This document shows, piece after piece, positions 10,898 to 25,900 of a stretch of DNA of 64,000 bases. The notes beneath the pieces are model-generated. The model did not search any database, was not told the origin of the DNA, and worked only from the letters and a program-made list of their open reading frames with translations. A program made the position numbers and the translations under genes. The DNA is from Sipunculus nudus (Eukaryota > Annelida > Sipuncula > Golfingiida > Sipunculidae): positions 51,029,058 through 51,093,057 of the forward strand of contig CM049310.1 of NCBI GenBank assembly GCA_026874595.1, in the 5' to 3' direction. Within the stretch, counting starts at the first letter, position 1. Each line of letters begins with the position of its first letter.

Positions 10898-13800
10898 GTA
10901 TTTAACGTTTGAGTCTTAACTGTACACTGTTGAACTGAGCTCAGTAATAAAATAATTCGTTTGTCCGTGCGTTTGTGTGTATTCACCCCGGGGGTAGGGG
11001 ATAGTGTAGTTTAAACCGAGGGATGAATTGACAGTCGATAGTATACATGTGACAGGTCGGCAGCAGTAATATTACTTGTATAATGTTATTATTGGTAATT
11101 GTATAGTTTATTTTTTTTTTATAAAAGGCCTATATTATGATATTTAACGCAAATTATAAACAAAAGTAATAATCTGTAATATAGAGGAGATGTAAAGTTT
11201 AAGGAAAATAAGGGTTATATAATGAAAGGTGGTATTGTTTGAGAGTCATTGTGGCTTAAAAGTAGACTTTATTGGTTCAAATTTTGATCTTCCGCAATGA
11301 CGATATGCATGAAGTTCATGACATCCCCAGAAAAACAAAATATTGGAGCATTTTGTGTCATTATATCTAAAATGTATTGGTTATTAAACTATATGCCTTA
11401 TTCTTATTTTAATATATATTACTTTTTAATATAGAACAATACAAATTTGGAAATAATGTGTTAACAATTGACTCTATGCGACCTTAATCGCATATTCATT
11501 CAATGAATAAACATAAGCATGGGACTAAGGAGCAACCAATCAGGTGACCTTAAACATTGTAAAGCATCAATCATCTGACAAAAACAAAATTTTGCATAAA
11601 TTGACAGAGCTCTGTCAAACAGAACATGTGTTGTCTATAAATACTCCCAGTACCCATGTTGTCATGTTTTCAGGATATTTTATTATATGAAGAAGACAGT
11701 ATAAAAAGTTTCTAGGCTATAGGTTGCGGGAGCCATTCCTCTGAATACCGAGTGAATAATAATGTCTTACCTGGCATATAATTCATATGGGACAAATAAT
11801 CCAATATATATTGCAACATATATGACTGCGATAAAGTAACTAATGGTCAGGTGATACAAGTTGATGACGTGAACAAAAATGAAATTATTTTCAGGTATCT
11901 TGCTCAGACAAATGTCAAGTTATATGTTAATTATTTCTGTTATTCTCTATACTGAAAGTCAAAATATATTGCTCTTTGCTTAAATTTGAATGATTGCTTT
12001 TCACTACATTGTATTTTTTTACCAAATTTTTCATCTTTGAATAGAATAATATATTTTTTTGGTTGGATTTCACACAATCTTCGCATTCCTAAATTAACAG
12101 CAAAGTGTCACATTAATATGCAGTGCAGGGTATTCACCTTATATCACTATATTTGATACTGTAATGATACATGCAGATTTATTCATTTCTTCATAAACGA
12201 GATCATTGTTTAAACAACAGTGTGTTCCATCCAGATTTACATGCATTCTTCATTTTAGTGTAAATTCTATTGGTATTGTTTTAATAACGTTCTTTCATGT
12301 CAGTTTCCATGTAGCATTTGTCAAAATGTAGGGAAGTTAAAATTTTCTCACTCAGTGCACTCAGCTTCTAATTAGCATCTCAACTTGATGACCTTTTGTG
12401 TGGGTGAACGACAATGAGTGCTGACTTGTTCAAGATAGGTGTGACATTAACCCTCAACCATTGAGTGTATATAAACTTAGTCCTATCATGTTAATTATTC
12501 TGTGCCACCTTGGCACTTTATCTCATGGATTGTGATTTATGAGGCCATTATTTTGTCTGCCATAATCTGAGAACATGTTTGAACTGAGTTTCCTAATGAT
12601 ATTCACTTTGGATATGTCATGTTTTCAGTATATAGTTATTTTTATGTTTATATAAGCATTTACCGTGTCAGGTACCTTGTAGTGGAAATTTTTTTTATAA
12701 AGTCTTTTTATTTATTTAATGTGTAGGATACATGATGAACTTTCTGTATACACCTTCATGCCAACATTTTTAATGGGTTATACTTCCAAAGTTATCACCC
12801 TTTATATACCAGTTTGGCAAGATTGTCCAACTATAAATTATTTACGACCAAATTAGTATGTTTTAGTTCAGATAGAAAAGTATGACAGCAAGTAAGCAAC
12901 TCAGTTAACAACAAAATATAAAAATTATATCTTGAGTATTCAAGTGTTACAAGTGAACAATGACTCTTACTTCATTTTAAATTTAAATATCAGCTTTTGT
13001 TTTACTGTTATTTAAACATTTTAGTTAAGTTCACTGGAGCAGATGGTGACATTGGTCACACACAGGACCAACCATTAACAGTATATGTTGAATGTAAACA
13101 CCCCGGATAGAATACAGAGTTGAGTACACCAATCTGAGTTAATATTTAACTTGAATATTTTCAATAATTTTTATTATTATAGTCGCCAGCCTAGGTCTGG
13201 CGACTATAGGCTAATCGTCGTGTCTGTTTGTTTGTTTGTTTGTTTGTCTGTTTGTCCGCACGCTACAGGTCGCAATTTTGCAGCAATTGATCTGAAACTT
13301 ATAGGTCAAGTGTAAAATCGGTATCCCTCGGAGCCTATTGTTTTTGGCCTTGATCAGTCCAAGGGCAAGGTCACGGTTCTTGGCAAACACTGGCGACTAT
13401 GTCATGATTACATCTTGTTTTCTTTATTTCAAATTAGCTTACAGTTCACAGAACATGCTTTAATATTTTTTGTGTAGTTGAAAAATATTCATATTATTAG
13501 TGTAGACTTCAGAAAATGATCACTAAAATATTTTTAACACAGGTAGCTGAGGTAGGCAAAATCAGATGAGTAAAAATAGAAGAATTATCTTTAATTCTTA
13601 AAGTGTCTTCAGATTCAAAGTTTGTTAGACCCCAGTACATGAATCAGTTTTTTTTCTATTTATCACATGTAAAATACAAACAATTAAAACACAAGAACCA
13701 AAAAAAATTCATAAAGTACAGTCTAAATATATATGGCATTTTGTTGGACCCCAGTACATGAATCAATTTTTTTTTTCTATTAATCATATGTAAAATACAA

Positions 13801-16800
13801 ACAATTAAAACACAAGAACTTAATTAAAGTTCATAAAGTACAGTCTAAATATATGGCATTTTGTTGGACCCCAATACATGAATCAATTTTTTTTCTATTA
13901 ATCACATGTAAAATACAAACAATTAAAACACAAGTACTTAATTAAAGTTCATAAAGTACCACAGTCTAAATATGCCATCCCTGGTGGTGCTGACTTTACA
14001 AGATTAAAAATCTTAGTTTATTTTTGTGGCATTTATTTGATGACTTTCAGCAGAAATTTAAATTAGTAGTGTTGTGTGTCACATTCTCTCTTACCATTTA
14101 CAAAATGACAGCAGTATTAATTTTTACAGTCTTCACTTAGTATAATTGATTAGGACAAGATAGGATAACTTTATCCCTCTTCAGTGAATGCATGCTTCTG
14201 TTGTTAAGCTACTTTGACCTGAAACAGGAAAGGTAACCAGGTGCAGTACATGTGTTCATCAAATGAGAACAAATGAGGGCCTAATACTGTCATATGTCTG
14301 TCTGCCAGTTAAAATTATCTAAGTGTCATAAGAATGTCACTACATGTGTCAGTTAATCATCAGCCACAGGGTACTCATGTAAACTTTATGTTAAATATAT
14401 TGACTTTTTATTCTTTACTGTGTTGGAGTTACTGTTTTTTCTCCATGTTTCATCCCAAAGCCCTGTGTGATCTGTCAAATGTGACAAAGCATGCCATGCT
14501 GTGGCACCTACATAATACCATCATTACCATGTAATGTGTCCAGGATCTAGTTTCAGTGGTGGCATAGAAACGAAACACTGATGAAACTTTCTGTTACTGA
14601 TACATGTACAAATAATTGTCTCTGTGTTAAGTTTTCTTTTTAAAAAAGCAATTATTAAGAGATGCAAAACAGTTCCTTAATTTTCTACCTGTAGGGATGC
14701 AAATCTGTCCCAGTGCTGGTCAGTTTGAAATTCTAAGACACATTATATAATATTCTGATCATCTGGTGCCACCTGAAATACAGGCTTCCAGTTTACATCA
14801 TCATTTCTGAAACATTTGATTTATAAAATACAGATCTGCACTGTCCTTGGTTCACTGATACATTTAGGTTTAATAGCTTACATTTATAACTTACATAAAT
14901 GATAATGCACATCCTGCCTGAACGTGGTAATTTTATATCAAGTGGTGGCCTGGTGGGATCAGGATTATTAGTACATACAATATTATGAGTATTAGGATTA
15001 TGTACCTTCAGCTGTTGGTGTTTGTTGGGTATATACTGGAAAACAGCAGGGGAGCTACACATAATCAGCTCAGCATGCTGAGGATTTTATAATAACATGC
15101 CACCTGTGACAGCCAGGTTTTAGTGTGTACATAAAATGTACATGGCAGAGAAACTGGGTGAAATAAACCTGTCAGGAGTGGATAAGGACCTGTGACATGC
15201 AAGTACTCCGAGGACCGCCGTCCAGACAAGAATCTGTCTGGGGAGAGTTTGGTGGCAAGAGGACATGTATCTGTAAATTTTAAAACAGGGTAACACTTTT
15301 TATGGACCACGCCCGAATCTTCAAAGAGTCATATTATAGTAGAATGTAGCCACCAGGGATAGCTAGAATGTTAGAAATAGATCTGATGTTACATTATTTT
15401 AGTTACTAACTCCCATATGCACCTGGATGTGATTATTAAACCTCGTTACACCCTATCACTCTATTGAGCTTGCATGATTGCAAATATGATCTCATTGCAA
15501 ATGTGATAGTGGGTGTGAAAAAGTATGACATATCTCCTTCATCAAAAATACACAAAAACAGAGGGAAAATGCAATGTGTTACAGCTGGGATCTAAATGAG
15601 ATATTTACACTGTGGTGCAATTGTCACAATTATGCCCTTTACAATTATAACAAAGAGCTCCTTTTAAAGAGTAATGGACTGTTTATCCGTATTGTGGTTT
15701 GATAAGACCAAGGAGTTTATAACAAATTTGTTATGAACTCCTTGAAAGACGAAACTCAGAATATGGACAGGCAACCATTGTAGGTCATAAGATGGATGAT
15801 CCATCTCTGAAGGCAGTAAGACTAGATAGCCTTTAATGTAGTAACCAATAATTCTACTGTACCAGTGTCATGATAAATCTCAGGAAGCATGATATATTTG
15901 AATTCAAGAGATTACTAGTTTACTACCAGGTGCTGTGTCGTAATGTTCTTTTGAGTGGGGGGTTTGAATGTCTGGCTGCCTATACTTGTTCAAAGCACAT
16001 TCTGGTCAGCTTGGACATTCCACAGATTCGTTAATTAATCTGTATATTAATTATGCAGTTGAGTAGTAAATTGAACCCCTATCTGATATATATAAATAAC
16101 TCACTGGCAGTATAGGGTAATATTCAGTTTTGTTAATATATATTGCAAAATCCTCCCTACTTACTGGTATAATTGCAAAGTATCTGCAGGTGTGCTTGTA
16201 TAATTTTGTAGCATTGTCTTATCCATTGAATATTATTTCAGTGGGTTGTCATGTGTTTGTCTTTGTGGTATCTCTTTTTGGTAGACCACCACTGAAATCT
16301 AAATAAATTAAATGAACAATCTTCTAACAGGGTTCCAAATGATCAAAGAGTATTGAGCTATATAATTTTAGTATTGGTTATAATGGTTGACAGTTTTGTG
16401 CCCTGACTGATCGAGTATTACATCTTTTAAATTATTCTTCAGACATCTAGAAATGTTACTGTATGGAACAATGCCTTGTAACAATATATTATCCAGCGTA
16501 GCCACAGACTTGGTAGTTTGAAGATGGGTGAGTGGAAAAGGGACGGGTCTAGGATTTAGGAACAGGAGGGTCCACGACCCTGGAGGAATAACGACAAAAA
16601 CCTCAGAAAGTTCCCAAGGAACCAAAAAAGGGGGTGTCAAGGCTGCAAAAATTGGTTGGAAACCCTTAACAATAGGTTGCTGTGGCCTAAAAATAGGGGT
16701 TCTGGTCCTAAACCCCACCCCCTCCCCCCCCCAGGATCCACTACTGTGGTGTAAGTAACTGTCAGTCAGTACTCAGTAATGACCAGTCACAAGCTGGTCC

Positions 16801-19800
16801 TCTGGGGATTCACTTGTGATTAATTTAAGTCAGCAACCTGTGACAGATGTCGATCCTTTTATTACAGTTATGAATTCTAACATGTTGCATTGCATCACAG
16901 CCAAATTGCCAGTGAACAGTTGTTGTTCAAGCTGCACATATCTGTAGATAATATCTTCATATACAATCTGCTGCCTGAAAGATGTATTATATACCATTTC
17001 ATTCTGCCATCTGTCAGTGAGACTGATAGTGATTCAAGATTAAGAAATTGGTTGAAAATAATAAAAAAAAATGTTGATAAAACATTTCATTTGAATGAAT
17101 AAATAAGGCCACATGAACAAATACTGTTCTGCAGCTGCTGGAACAAAAAAATATGGACAATTTTTTCTTTCCTGGCTGATAGACATTTCTTGGAATTTTG
17201 CCAACTTGCCTAAAAAGTACAAAAATATGCCTCAATTTTTGAAATGGTTTGTACATGCTCAGTACTAAATCTAGTCCATTTTACATACCTATAAAAGTCT
17301 TTTTAGGGAAAATGTGCCATTATACATATTAGCAATATTACAAAGCACCTGGTTTTCATTTGCAAAAAAAACTTGATCCACAAAAAAATAGGAGCAGCAA
17401 ATCCTTGGGATATATTTTTTTGTACATTTGGCCTCATTGATAAGATTCTCAGATACTCCCCTTTAAGTATTCATTTAACAGTGCATTATACAATTCATGT
17501 TTTACTTAATTATTCTTTTCGCACTCAGGGTGGCAGGTAATGCTGCCTTCATCTTGGGTACCCTGGCAGAGAGTGAGTTGGGCTGTTTCCGGGTGATCTC
17601 ACTTACTGGAGGTAAAAATGGAGAGAGCCAGCACATCCTTGCTGATCTGACCAACATGCTGAAGTTTGATGATCCCGAAAGTGTCATGAATGCAGCCGGT
17701 ACCATGGGCACACTGGTAAGGGTCCGCATAATTTACAGTCAAATCTATAGTTCTTTCTGCTACCCCATCCATGTTTTATTTTTTTGCATATATTTAGTTA
17801 CATTTTATTCAGGCATTTAAATGTAAGAGGCTTTGTGTCTAAAAGAGTTTCATATTGTTTTTTATAAGCCTGTCATAAGACGGGAGTATTATGGTATACC
17901 CACCATCTGTCCGTTCATCCATCCATTAACTTAAAGTACAGAGGCGATAACTTACCGGAGCTTTGATGGGTTTTTATTAAACTCATTATACATGTTTACC
18001 AATAGAGTTTCCCACTTGAATTACATTCTCATAAATATTTACACATATTTAATGAGGTCAGAGGTCACCAGATACACAACAGGCATATTATACACATTTG
18101 CAGTGCTCTTGTTATTGGGTGTAATCGCTGAACTTGTGTGTTGCTTGTTTGCCACATTCAAATGTTTTTGGGAATTCAAGACCAGTGGCAATCTACAAGT
18201 GTATTTTATAGCATTAATGCACTTTGCCTAAAAGATCTCTCCACATAATCATTCAGCATAGTTTTGGGCACTACATATATCCCACATGAACAGATCTAAA
18301 TTCTAAACAGGAGTATATAAATATACCTTAAGCATACTCTTAAATAACTTGGTGCCAGACCATGGCGTAATTTGAAAGCTAATGAGAAAATTTATTCCAG
18401 CCTTTAGTTTACCGGTAACCATGCAGTGAATACTAATCATTCTACTGGTAAGACTGTACTGTACCCTATCAAGCTTTTACTGAGGTACAATGAACAAGAG
18501 ACTTGTACAATAATCTTACTTCTACTGGTAAATATAAATTTATTATATATCACTCACAGGTGTAACAAACCCAGACTTGTCTGTTTGTATCAGTAAAACC
18601 ATCACATGAGTTATATATACAAGGCTAAAATATCACTGCTTTATAAGAAAATACAAATGAACTCATTATGGGGAAAATCTAGTGTATGTTTACTAGAACA
18701 TGAATGTGATGTGAAGGCTCCAAACATGAAGCATTCATTCCCTCTCTTTTATATGGGTCTCAATTCACTACTCTACCCCATAGCGTTCTTGTTATACATA
18801 GTGAGCATTTGTCCAGAATGTCAGTTTATAGTATACACCAAATATAAGGTCATGTAGAGTTCATGTGACTGACCAATAAATTTGGCTGTACAGTACATTA
18901 ATGAGTCCAATGGAACGCAGGCATGTGGCAACCGGTGCACATGTTGAAGATTTCAGTATTGGATAATTATTTGCACTTTCTTGTATTGGTAATTTGGAAT
19001 GATTGGAGCCCAGTAGTCCAATTCTGATATATAATTTACAATCTTACAGATGATCAACTATAGATATATATATGAATCACACTTTGAGAAGAAAAATGTC
19101 TGTTTATGTGCATGTATTTGTAAGTCATTATTTGGCTCACCATAAGTCCTTGTGTGGCTTACTAAAAGTCCTTATGTGGCTTAAACACACCTTTACCAGC
19201 GACCTCCTCATGAGGTATAAAATAGGTTACAATTAATCTATGGCACATTCACTTCCCATAAATAAATGGTATGCCAGGTAAAGTTAAATCTTTACACAGC
19301 ATCTTTTACTCAACACTCAGTGGTTATACACTGCTGTTGTTCAAGACCTCCTTCGCTTTAACCGCTGCTTTTTGTAGCAAGTTTTCCTGGGTTTCTACAT
19401 GTACCAGGTCTGGCACAGGGCCAAGAATTGCAATTAGACTGATGAGAGAGTGGTTTCACATTCTGCATTAAAAAAATTAGAGCAGTTTGTAGTGGGTTTT
19501 AAACTTGGAGCTGGATGCACAATGTTAAACCACACTCTCATTGGCCTGATTACAATTCTTTGCCCTGTGCAAGCCCTGGTGGGGAAACCCACAGAATCTT
19601 GCTATACAATGCAGTAGTTAAAAGAAAGAAGATCTAGAATGACTGCAGTGTATAACCGCTGTGAAAGGAGTACAACAGAATAAAAAAACTTGTATTTAAA
19701 CTCACACAACAGTCTGTTTAAGTGATGATAAAATATTTTGGGCTCCAGTAATCAATAGGCATTACCCTGCTCAGACTCGAGTACTTGTCATGACAACACT

Positions 19801-19894
19801 GTTAGTGGCTGCAAAATGTGTATAAATATGACTTGGTGTCAGACATCTTATAAAACTTTCATGCAACAAAGGAAGAGACGTAAATAGCCAAATC

Positions 19895-19938
<44 letters not shown>

Positions 19939-22900
19939 TATATATATATATCTCATAAATCTTAGTCACTGGCTATATATATTTTATACCAGCTATATTA
20001 TGAAAAAAATTGTTTAAATGACCAACATACATTTAAACTCCACAGTAATTATAAAATATAGATTTTCTAATATGCATGGATATGCATGTGCACACTCTGT
20101 ATATTTGTATTACCCGGACTCTAGTATTTGAATACTTCTCTCAGCCCTGGTGTGTATACACACTGTTTGGTTTACATAAAGTGTTGGTAGTAGACAATAA
20201 CAGAAGTATATCAGGAAATATCTGTTAGTGAGAGAGAAAGAGAGAAAAAACAAAGATATGGTGCAGAAATATATTAAAGTCATGTTAGTTTCAGGTCATA
20301 GGACTTCATCTAATATTTATCATATGAACAGCATGGAAACTGATAAACTTTCATGCATGATATATGCATGGATATTCGTGTTATGTGCCACTTTGCTATA
20401 ATTTACAGGGTACACATTTAACTGATACTGATATGCATGGATGTTGATATTGATTCCCTCATTGCCCTATAGCTGTACACAGTGTTTAACTTCAACATGG
20501 AAATAATTTATAAGGACCAGCCTTGTGGGGATCCTATCAATATTGTTTACTCCTGCAGGATTTAAAATATAAATGACTGACCCATTGACATATACTGATC
20601 TTGTTAAGCATGTGCAGTTAGTGACAGAGATGTTGCAGCCAGTGTTATATGGTGTCTTATTCATGAAAAATAAAATTTTCTGGATTGACTATCCACAACT
20701 TTAAATGCATTTTGTCTGTTGGTTACATAGATCGTGTTTTTTCCCCACCAATGGTGCGCCTGAATGCAACTTTACTAAAAAAATTATGAAAACATTTTGA
20801 TGAAATTTTGTGGAGGTTAGAATAACACCCAAGGGACAATCCTCAAAAGTTTGGATTGCTGTAATATATTTTTGTTTAAAATATTGTTACAGGGTGACAT
20901 AAAAGCGGACCGAACTGTCTCGCTAGTGAAGCTTGCTTTTCTAGCAAAACAGTTGGTTCGCCAGACTTGTGTGCCTACGTTATGGGTTCATATCCCGGAT
21001 CGGCCCAGAATTTTCCCCTGAGCAATAAGTCTTTGCAACAAAATGGGGGCTCGTCCAACATTACGGTAAACCTTGTGGCCCAGGGAATAAGTTCACCAAA
21101 GTGTGACTCCTGGGATAATGAGTCTTGTTCTGATAGCAGAACGCTCTTAAGATGGGGTCATTAAAGCGGACCAAACTGTCTCGCTAGTGAAGCTTGCTTT
21201 TCTAGCGAAGTGGTTGATACGCCGGACTTGTGCCCCACCGTTATGGGTTCGAATCCCGGATCTACCCCGAAATTTTCCCCTGAGCAATTAGTCTTTGTAA
21301 CAATATTCTTTAGTTTACCATATGTTAGTTTTCATATGGGGTGAAAAACTGCACATCTTCAACGTGCAGAAGTGTTGCCTATAGTGTTGGGAATTGGTTG
21401 TAATTTTATGATCAATCATCAGTAAAAATCTGTTGACCTCTACTGACCAATAATTGGAAATAATCATTGTTTAGAAGTTTGAACTTTCAGACCATATTAT
21501 AGACCAGCTAGTACATTATCTCAACTGATATGTTAAGGCCTACATTTAGGCTAATAATGTCATAATCCTGTAGCCTATATGTCTATACAGGTGTCTTCCC
21601 ATGCCAGACTTTCGCCCAGGGTCTTAAAATACTTGGGAAGATTCCGGGGAGATCTGCCTTCTGATATAGGGCTGTCCCCAACCTTATTGGGGCAGTGAAT
21701 GGATACGTCATTCATGGACCAAAGACGTTACAAGTTGTGACATGGATGTGCGACAAGTATGGACAGTCTCTTTGCAAGATCTGATGGCTATCCAGTGTGT
21801 TTAAACCAGCTGCTAGCTTGCTCAGGTTCGCACCTGATATAGCGCGAGGCTCGTTGTGTGAATGAAGTCCCCGCACACCTAACAGGAAGGCGCCAGACTG
21901 GCACACACTGAAAGGGAGCCCGCAAAAATTTAGACAATTTATAGTGTAAGGTAGTGTAAGAAGTATAGAAAATGGAGGTCAGTACCGGGTGAGTACCCCC
22001 ACCAAAAATAAATATTTAAAAAATAAAAGTCGAAAGGCAGCAGATTGATATTATAAATAATAATGTACAATAACGGATCTTTCTTATTATCTGCCTATAG
22101 GGGACACGAAACTGTGAAAAAGTGAAAATCGCAAAATATTAGCTTTGCTAATATGAAGCCAACTGCAGTGTGTACCACACACAAGGTTTGATTGGATACT
22201 GGTTAATAGTGCTGATCTTACAATCCACAATGTTGTTTGAGGCATGCGTTCTCTGCATGTTTTCTAATTGGTATATGGCACAGTGATAAGTTGGCCTAAC
22301 AGCAGCTCCGTGTTTAATATCTGTAGTCTGGTTTCAGACATGCCAAGTGTCATGCATTGAGCCTAAGACTCTTATAAATATCCAAGGTCTCCTGCTCACA
22401 TGCCAAGGTACAGAAAATCATAAATCTCAAGTGTTTTTACTTTTGATCGCTTCGTCCAGTGCAGAATTTTCATTAAGTAATTATAAGGTGACAGAATAGG
22501 CAATATTACCTTGTGCTCAGCAAACACTTTGTTTTGAAACTTTTAAAACATTGTTATTTAATTTATGAAAGAAATGTAGCACGTGTTAATTGTAATACTG
22601 TTTACTGTATTATTTACTTTAATGGCTTTCATGAGACCTTTTCCAATAAGTACATGCATAACTATTATGATTGTCTTCTGTGTTTGGGGACAGATAAGCC
22701 AGTATTTCTGGCTTTGTTAAGTGAGATACAAGCCAGAGGCTTTGAACTTCACTGATAGAAACAGGGCAAACGTTTAAATACTTAAAATTATAAAATGGGA
22801 TATAACAGAATATGATCTTTCTGTGTCAATAAAAGGTAAAGGAATATTTGTTGTTTGCTATTATCACTAGTGTGATTAGAAAGGGTTATTAATTTCCATA

Positions 22901-25900
22901 TTCAGTTTTATTTACATGCAAGATATTATACACTCATACATTTGAATTGATATGGTAAATATGCCAGGTATGAGAAGAATATTGAATGCAGATTTTCCCT
23001 GTGACAGTATATAGCAAGGAAGATCACAACCTAATGTAATGGTCATTTGTAGACCAAAAGCACTCAGAAAGTGATAGAGGAAACTGAAGTAGTATACAAA
23101 GGAGTCTGTACAAGCTTACTTATTCACAGAGTTCTTTTTTCACACCGGCAACAGAAACATATAATTGTGGGAGGAGTGTATATGCGACATGAAGCGTACC
23201 ACTGCAGTTTCACTGTCAATCTGGTATAATCGAACCCAGCCTTGTTTGAATTCCCATCTATGCTATGATTGTATAACAGCAGACAAAACAAGGGGTTGCC
23301 GAGAAACTGTGAAGTACCCTTGAAGGTTTGTACTAAGATGCCACAAGTACATGTGATGTTTTCAAGTGCTTTCTATCTCTATGTACAGTACAGGGAACCA
23401 CTTGATACAGGCTGTTTACTTGTGGCTTAGCCAGCCACTCCACTCTAAGTATATTTATGGTAACCACTCATCTGAATAAATGCACCACAAGGCACAGGCA
23501 ACAATCCATGGCAGGATACAGTAAAAACATGTCTGACGATAAAGGGTGTGTTAGGCTTTATGAGGGTTATGACATTTATTTTGACTAATGCAGGGTTAAT
23601 GTGGGTTCATTGAAATCAGCATTGATATTTACTTTATAGCTTGGAGATAAAGTTTATTTATCAATAAACTATGATATGCTTTATACATAGCAATTATATT
23701 GTGAAACTTCAGGTATACTATTAATGTGTTTGACATTAATCGGTCTTATTTTTTAGCCATGGGTTGATTTAACAAAATTAATCTGCACTGATGAACACAA
23801 GCATCAGATTGGTAATTTATAGATGTATACATACATTAAACATGGTTTAATTTCAGTGGGATTAACGTTTTCAAGAGTTTTGAAGAATATAGCTTAATTA
23901 CTCTGCAGTACTTGAACAAACGTTAAATGTAAAAAAAAATATATATATATATCGAAGGATGATTAGTCTTCTAATGATTTTCAGTGAAAACAATATTTTT
24001 TTTTAATAATCCTGCAATCCACATCAATAAAAAAATTCCTTATATGTGGAAAGTATTCAATCCTTAAAAAATTCAAGAGATCATTACTATGGACAGTGTT
24101 CCATTGAAAGTTCTAGAGATCATTAGTGTACATAATAGATTCCTTTAAAAATTTAAGAGATCATTAATGTGGAAAAATATTAACAAACATACTTTCACTT
24201 ATATGCATGAATGAACGGGGGAATATTGTCCAAATAGGTGAATGCAAACACAGGTTGGAGAACCTTTTGGATAGCATCCTACAGGAAAGACTGCCCTATG
24301 GTGGAGGCCTGCATTCTTGAGAATGCATATTTCTAGTTGTGACATGTGCTTGTCATATTCAGGTATATATACAATGGAATGCGGGTTAAGACAAGGGAGC
24401 CTCGAAAAAGCTAATGAAAGATAATTTTTCTTTTTATTTTTTGAAAAATTAAAAATTAATGGAATGATCCAGGTAATGCAGCTTAAATGAAAATAAAAAA
24501 TTAAATTTATAGTAAGTGATAACTGTACACTAAAGTCTAAAAGATAAAGGTAATTGCTCTCTTAATGTCTTTGAACTTTAGTGTCATTAATTGTGAATGA
24601 AACAACATCTTTGTAGGCTGAAAGTCATGACGGCCGTGCATGGATGCTGTCTGACCCTGGGCTCGATGCTACAATCACTCACATCACTCACCTTCTGGGA
24701 AATGATAACTTATGGACTGCAAGCAATGCAGCACTGGTGCTGGCAAGGTACACTTTGCACATGATCATATTTTCCTATGTCTTATAATAATAATGATATA
24801 TACAAAATTAAAAACAATGATCACTTATCAATTAGAGATGGGTCTTACATATTTACTTAAAAATTGCTCTCTCTAAAGAATAAACCTCTTGCAGAAAGAA
24901 GTCTTATTTTGCCAGCAATTATGTATATAAATATTTAACTCGTTTCAGGCTGACCATTGCTGAAGAAGGGTGTGATCGTCTGTTAAAACACCAGACATCA
25001 GGTCACATTCTGTCCCAGCTCATCAGCTCCCTAGGGGTGGATAAAGCAGGTAAAAGTTTATTTGTTGGAGGTGACTGCCAGTGTATATATCTAATATGTT
25101 ACCCTAGGCCAACCGACCCTGGTTTAGACACACTGGTACACCACGGATTTCTATGGGAGAAACCAGCCATGCTCATCATACAGTCAGCCATCTCCAGTGC
25201 TCTGGTGACATAACTACTATCATAGGTCTTGTTTGCTCAGAAAAATGTGAGGTGGACAATCCAGAGGAGTACCAATTAATATAACCCCCCCCCCCAAAAA
25301 AAAATAAGCCCAAAAACTCTGTCCCAGAAGTTTCTTCACTCCCATCACATATGAAAATACATATTTTCATTATACAAAAATATTATTTTTTCCCTAATTT
25401 TCAGCACTATATTATTATATTAATATATTAATGAACATTTGATTTAAATATTAATAAAAACCTATGGTGAAATTTAGGATAATTTAATGATTTTTTTTTA
25501 CTCATGAAACATCTTAAATTTCCTTAATTTGAGATGTGTCACTGAAAGATTATTGAGGAAAATATGACGAAAATGCATTCAGATTGATGTATTATCTCAA
25601 AATTTGAATTACACATTTTTATCCCCCTAAAAAGTCAGTGGGACAAAAGATACTTTGTCATCTACTCCTAAAACGTGAGGGGGACATATCCTCCTGGCCC
25701 CCTTCATGAAACAATGTGACCTCCAGGTCCTCTGCCAAGCTTGGGGACAACTGATATCAGAAAGCTTTGCATTCCAATAAGTTCTCCATTTTTGGGATGA
25801 AAGGCTGGTACACTCCAAAACATGGTTCTGTTGGATTCAAATAAACACCTTCTAGTATTCTGGATCAGTAATTTGACACACCACTTGGTCTTGACCACCA

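Larger units (their letters stand above)
10898..17528 (+). other. Intron 1 (6.6 kb)
   Basis: Holds the 13179-13400 element, the 120-bp triplication and the 15.7-kb palindrome. No extra exon with good borders is apparent. Confidence 0.6.
17716..24616 (+). other. Intron 2 (6.9 kb)
   Basis: Holds the foldback at 19.3-19.7 kb, the SINE pair and a dispersed-repeat fragment at 17.88-18.2 kb. 21.6-21.95 kb is locally GC-richer but its frame is broken in all readings. Confidence 0.6.

Noticed and set aside
16368-16758. Overlapping frames on both strands near 16.5 kb
   Set aside because: Pro- and Gly-rich reading of purine/pyrimidine-biased DNA inside intron 1; no acceptor or donor in phase with exons 1 and 2.
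21196-21268. Functional tRNA gene
   Set aside because: A and B boxes are good, but acceptor ends do not pair and a second copy shares flanking sequence; a SINE fits better.
21590-21930. Possible gene or pseudogene on either strand
   Set aside because: GC-richer and partly open, but stops break every long reading and no motif is recognised.
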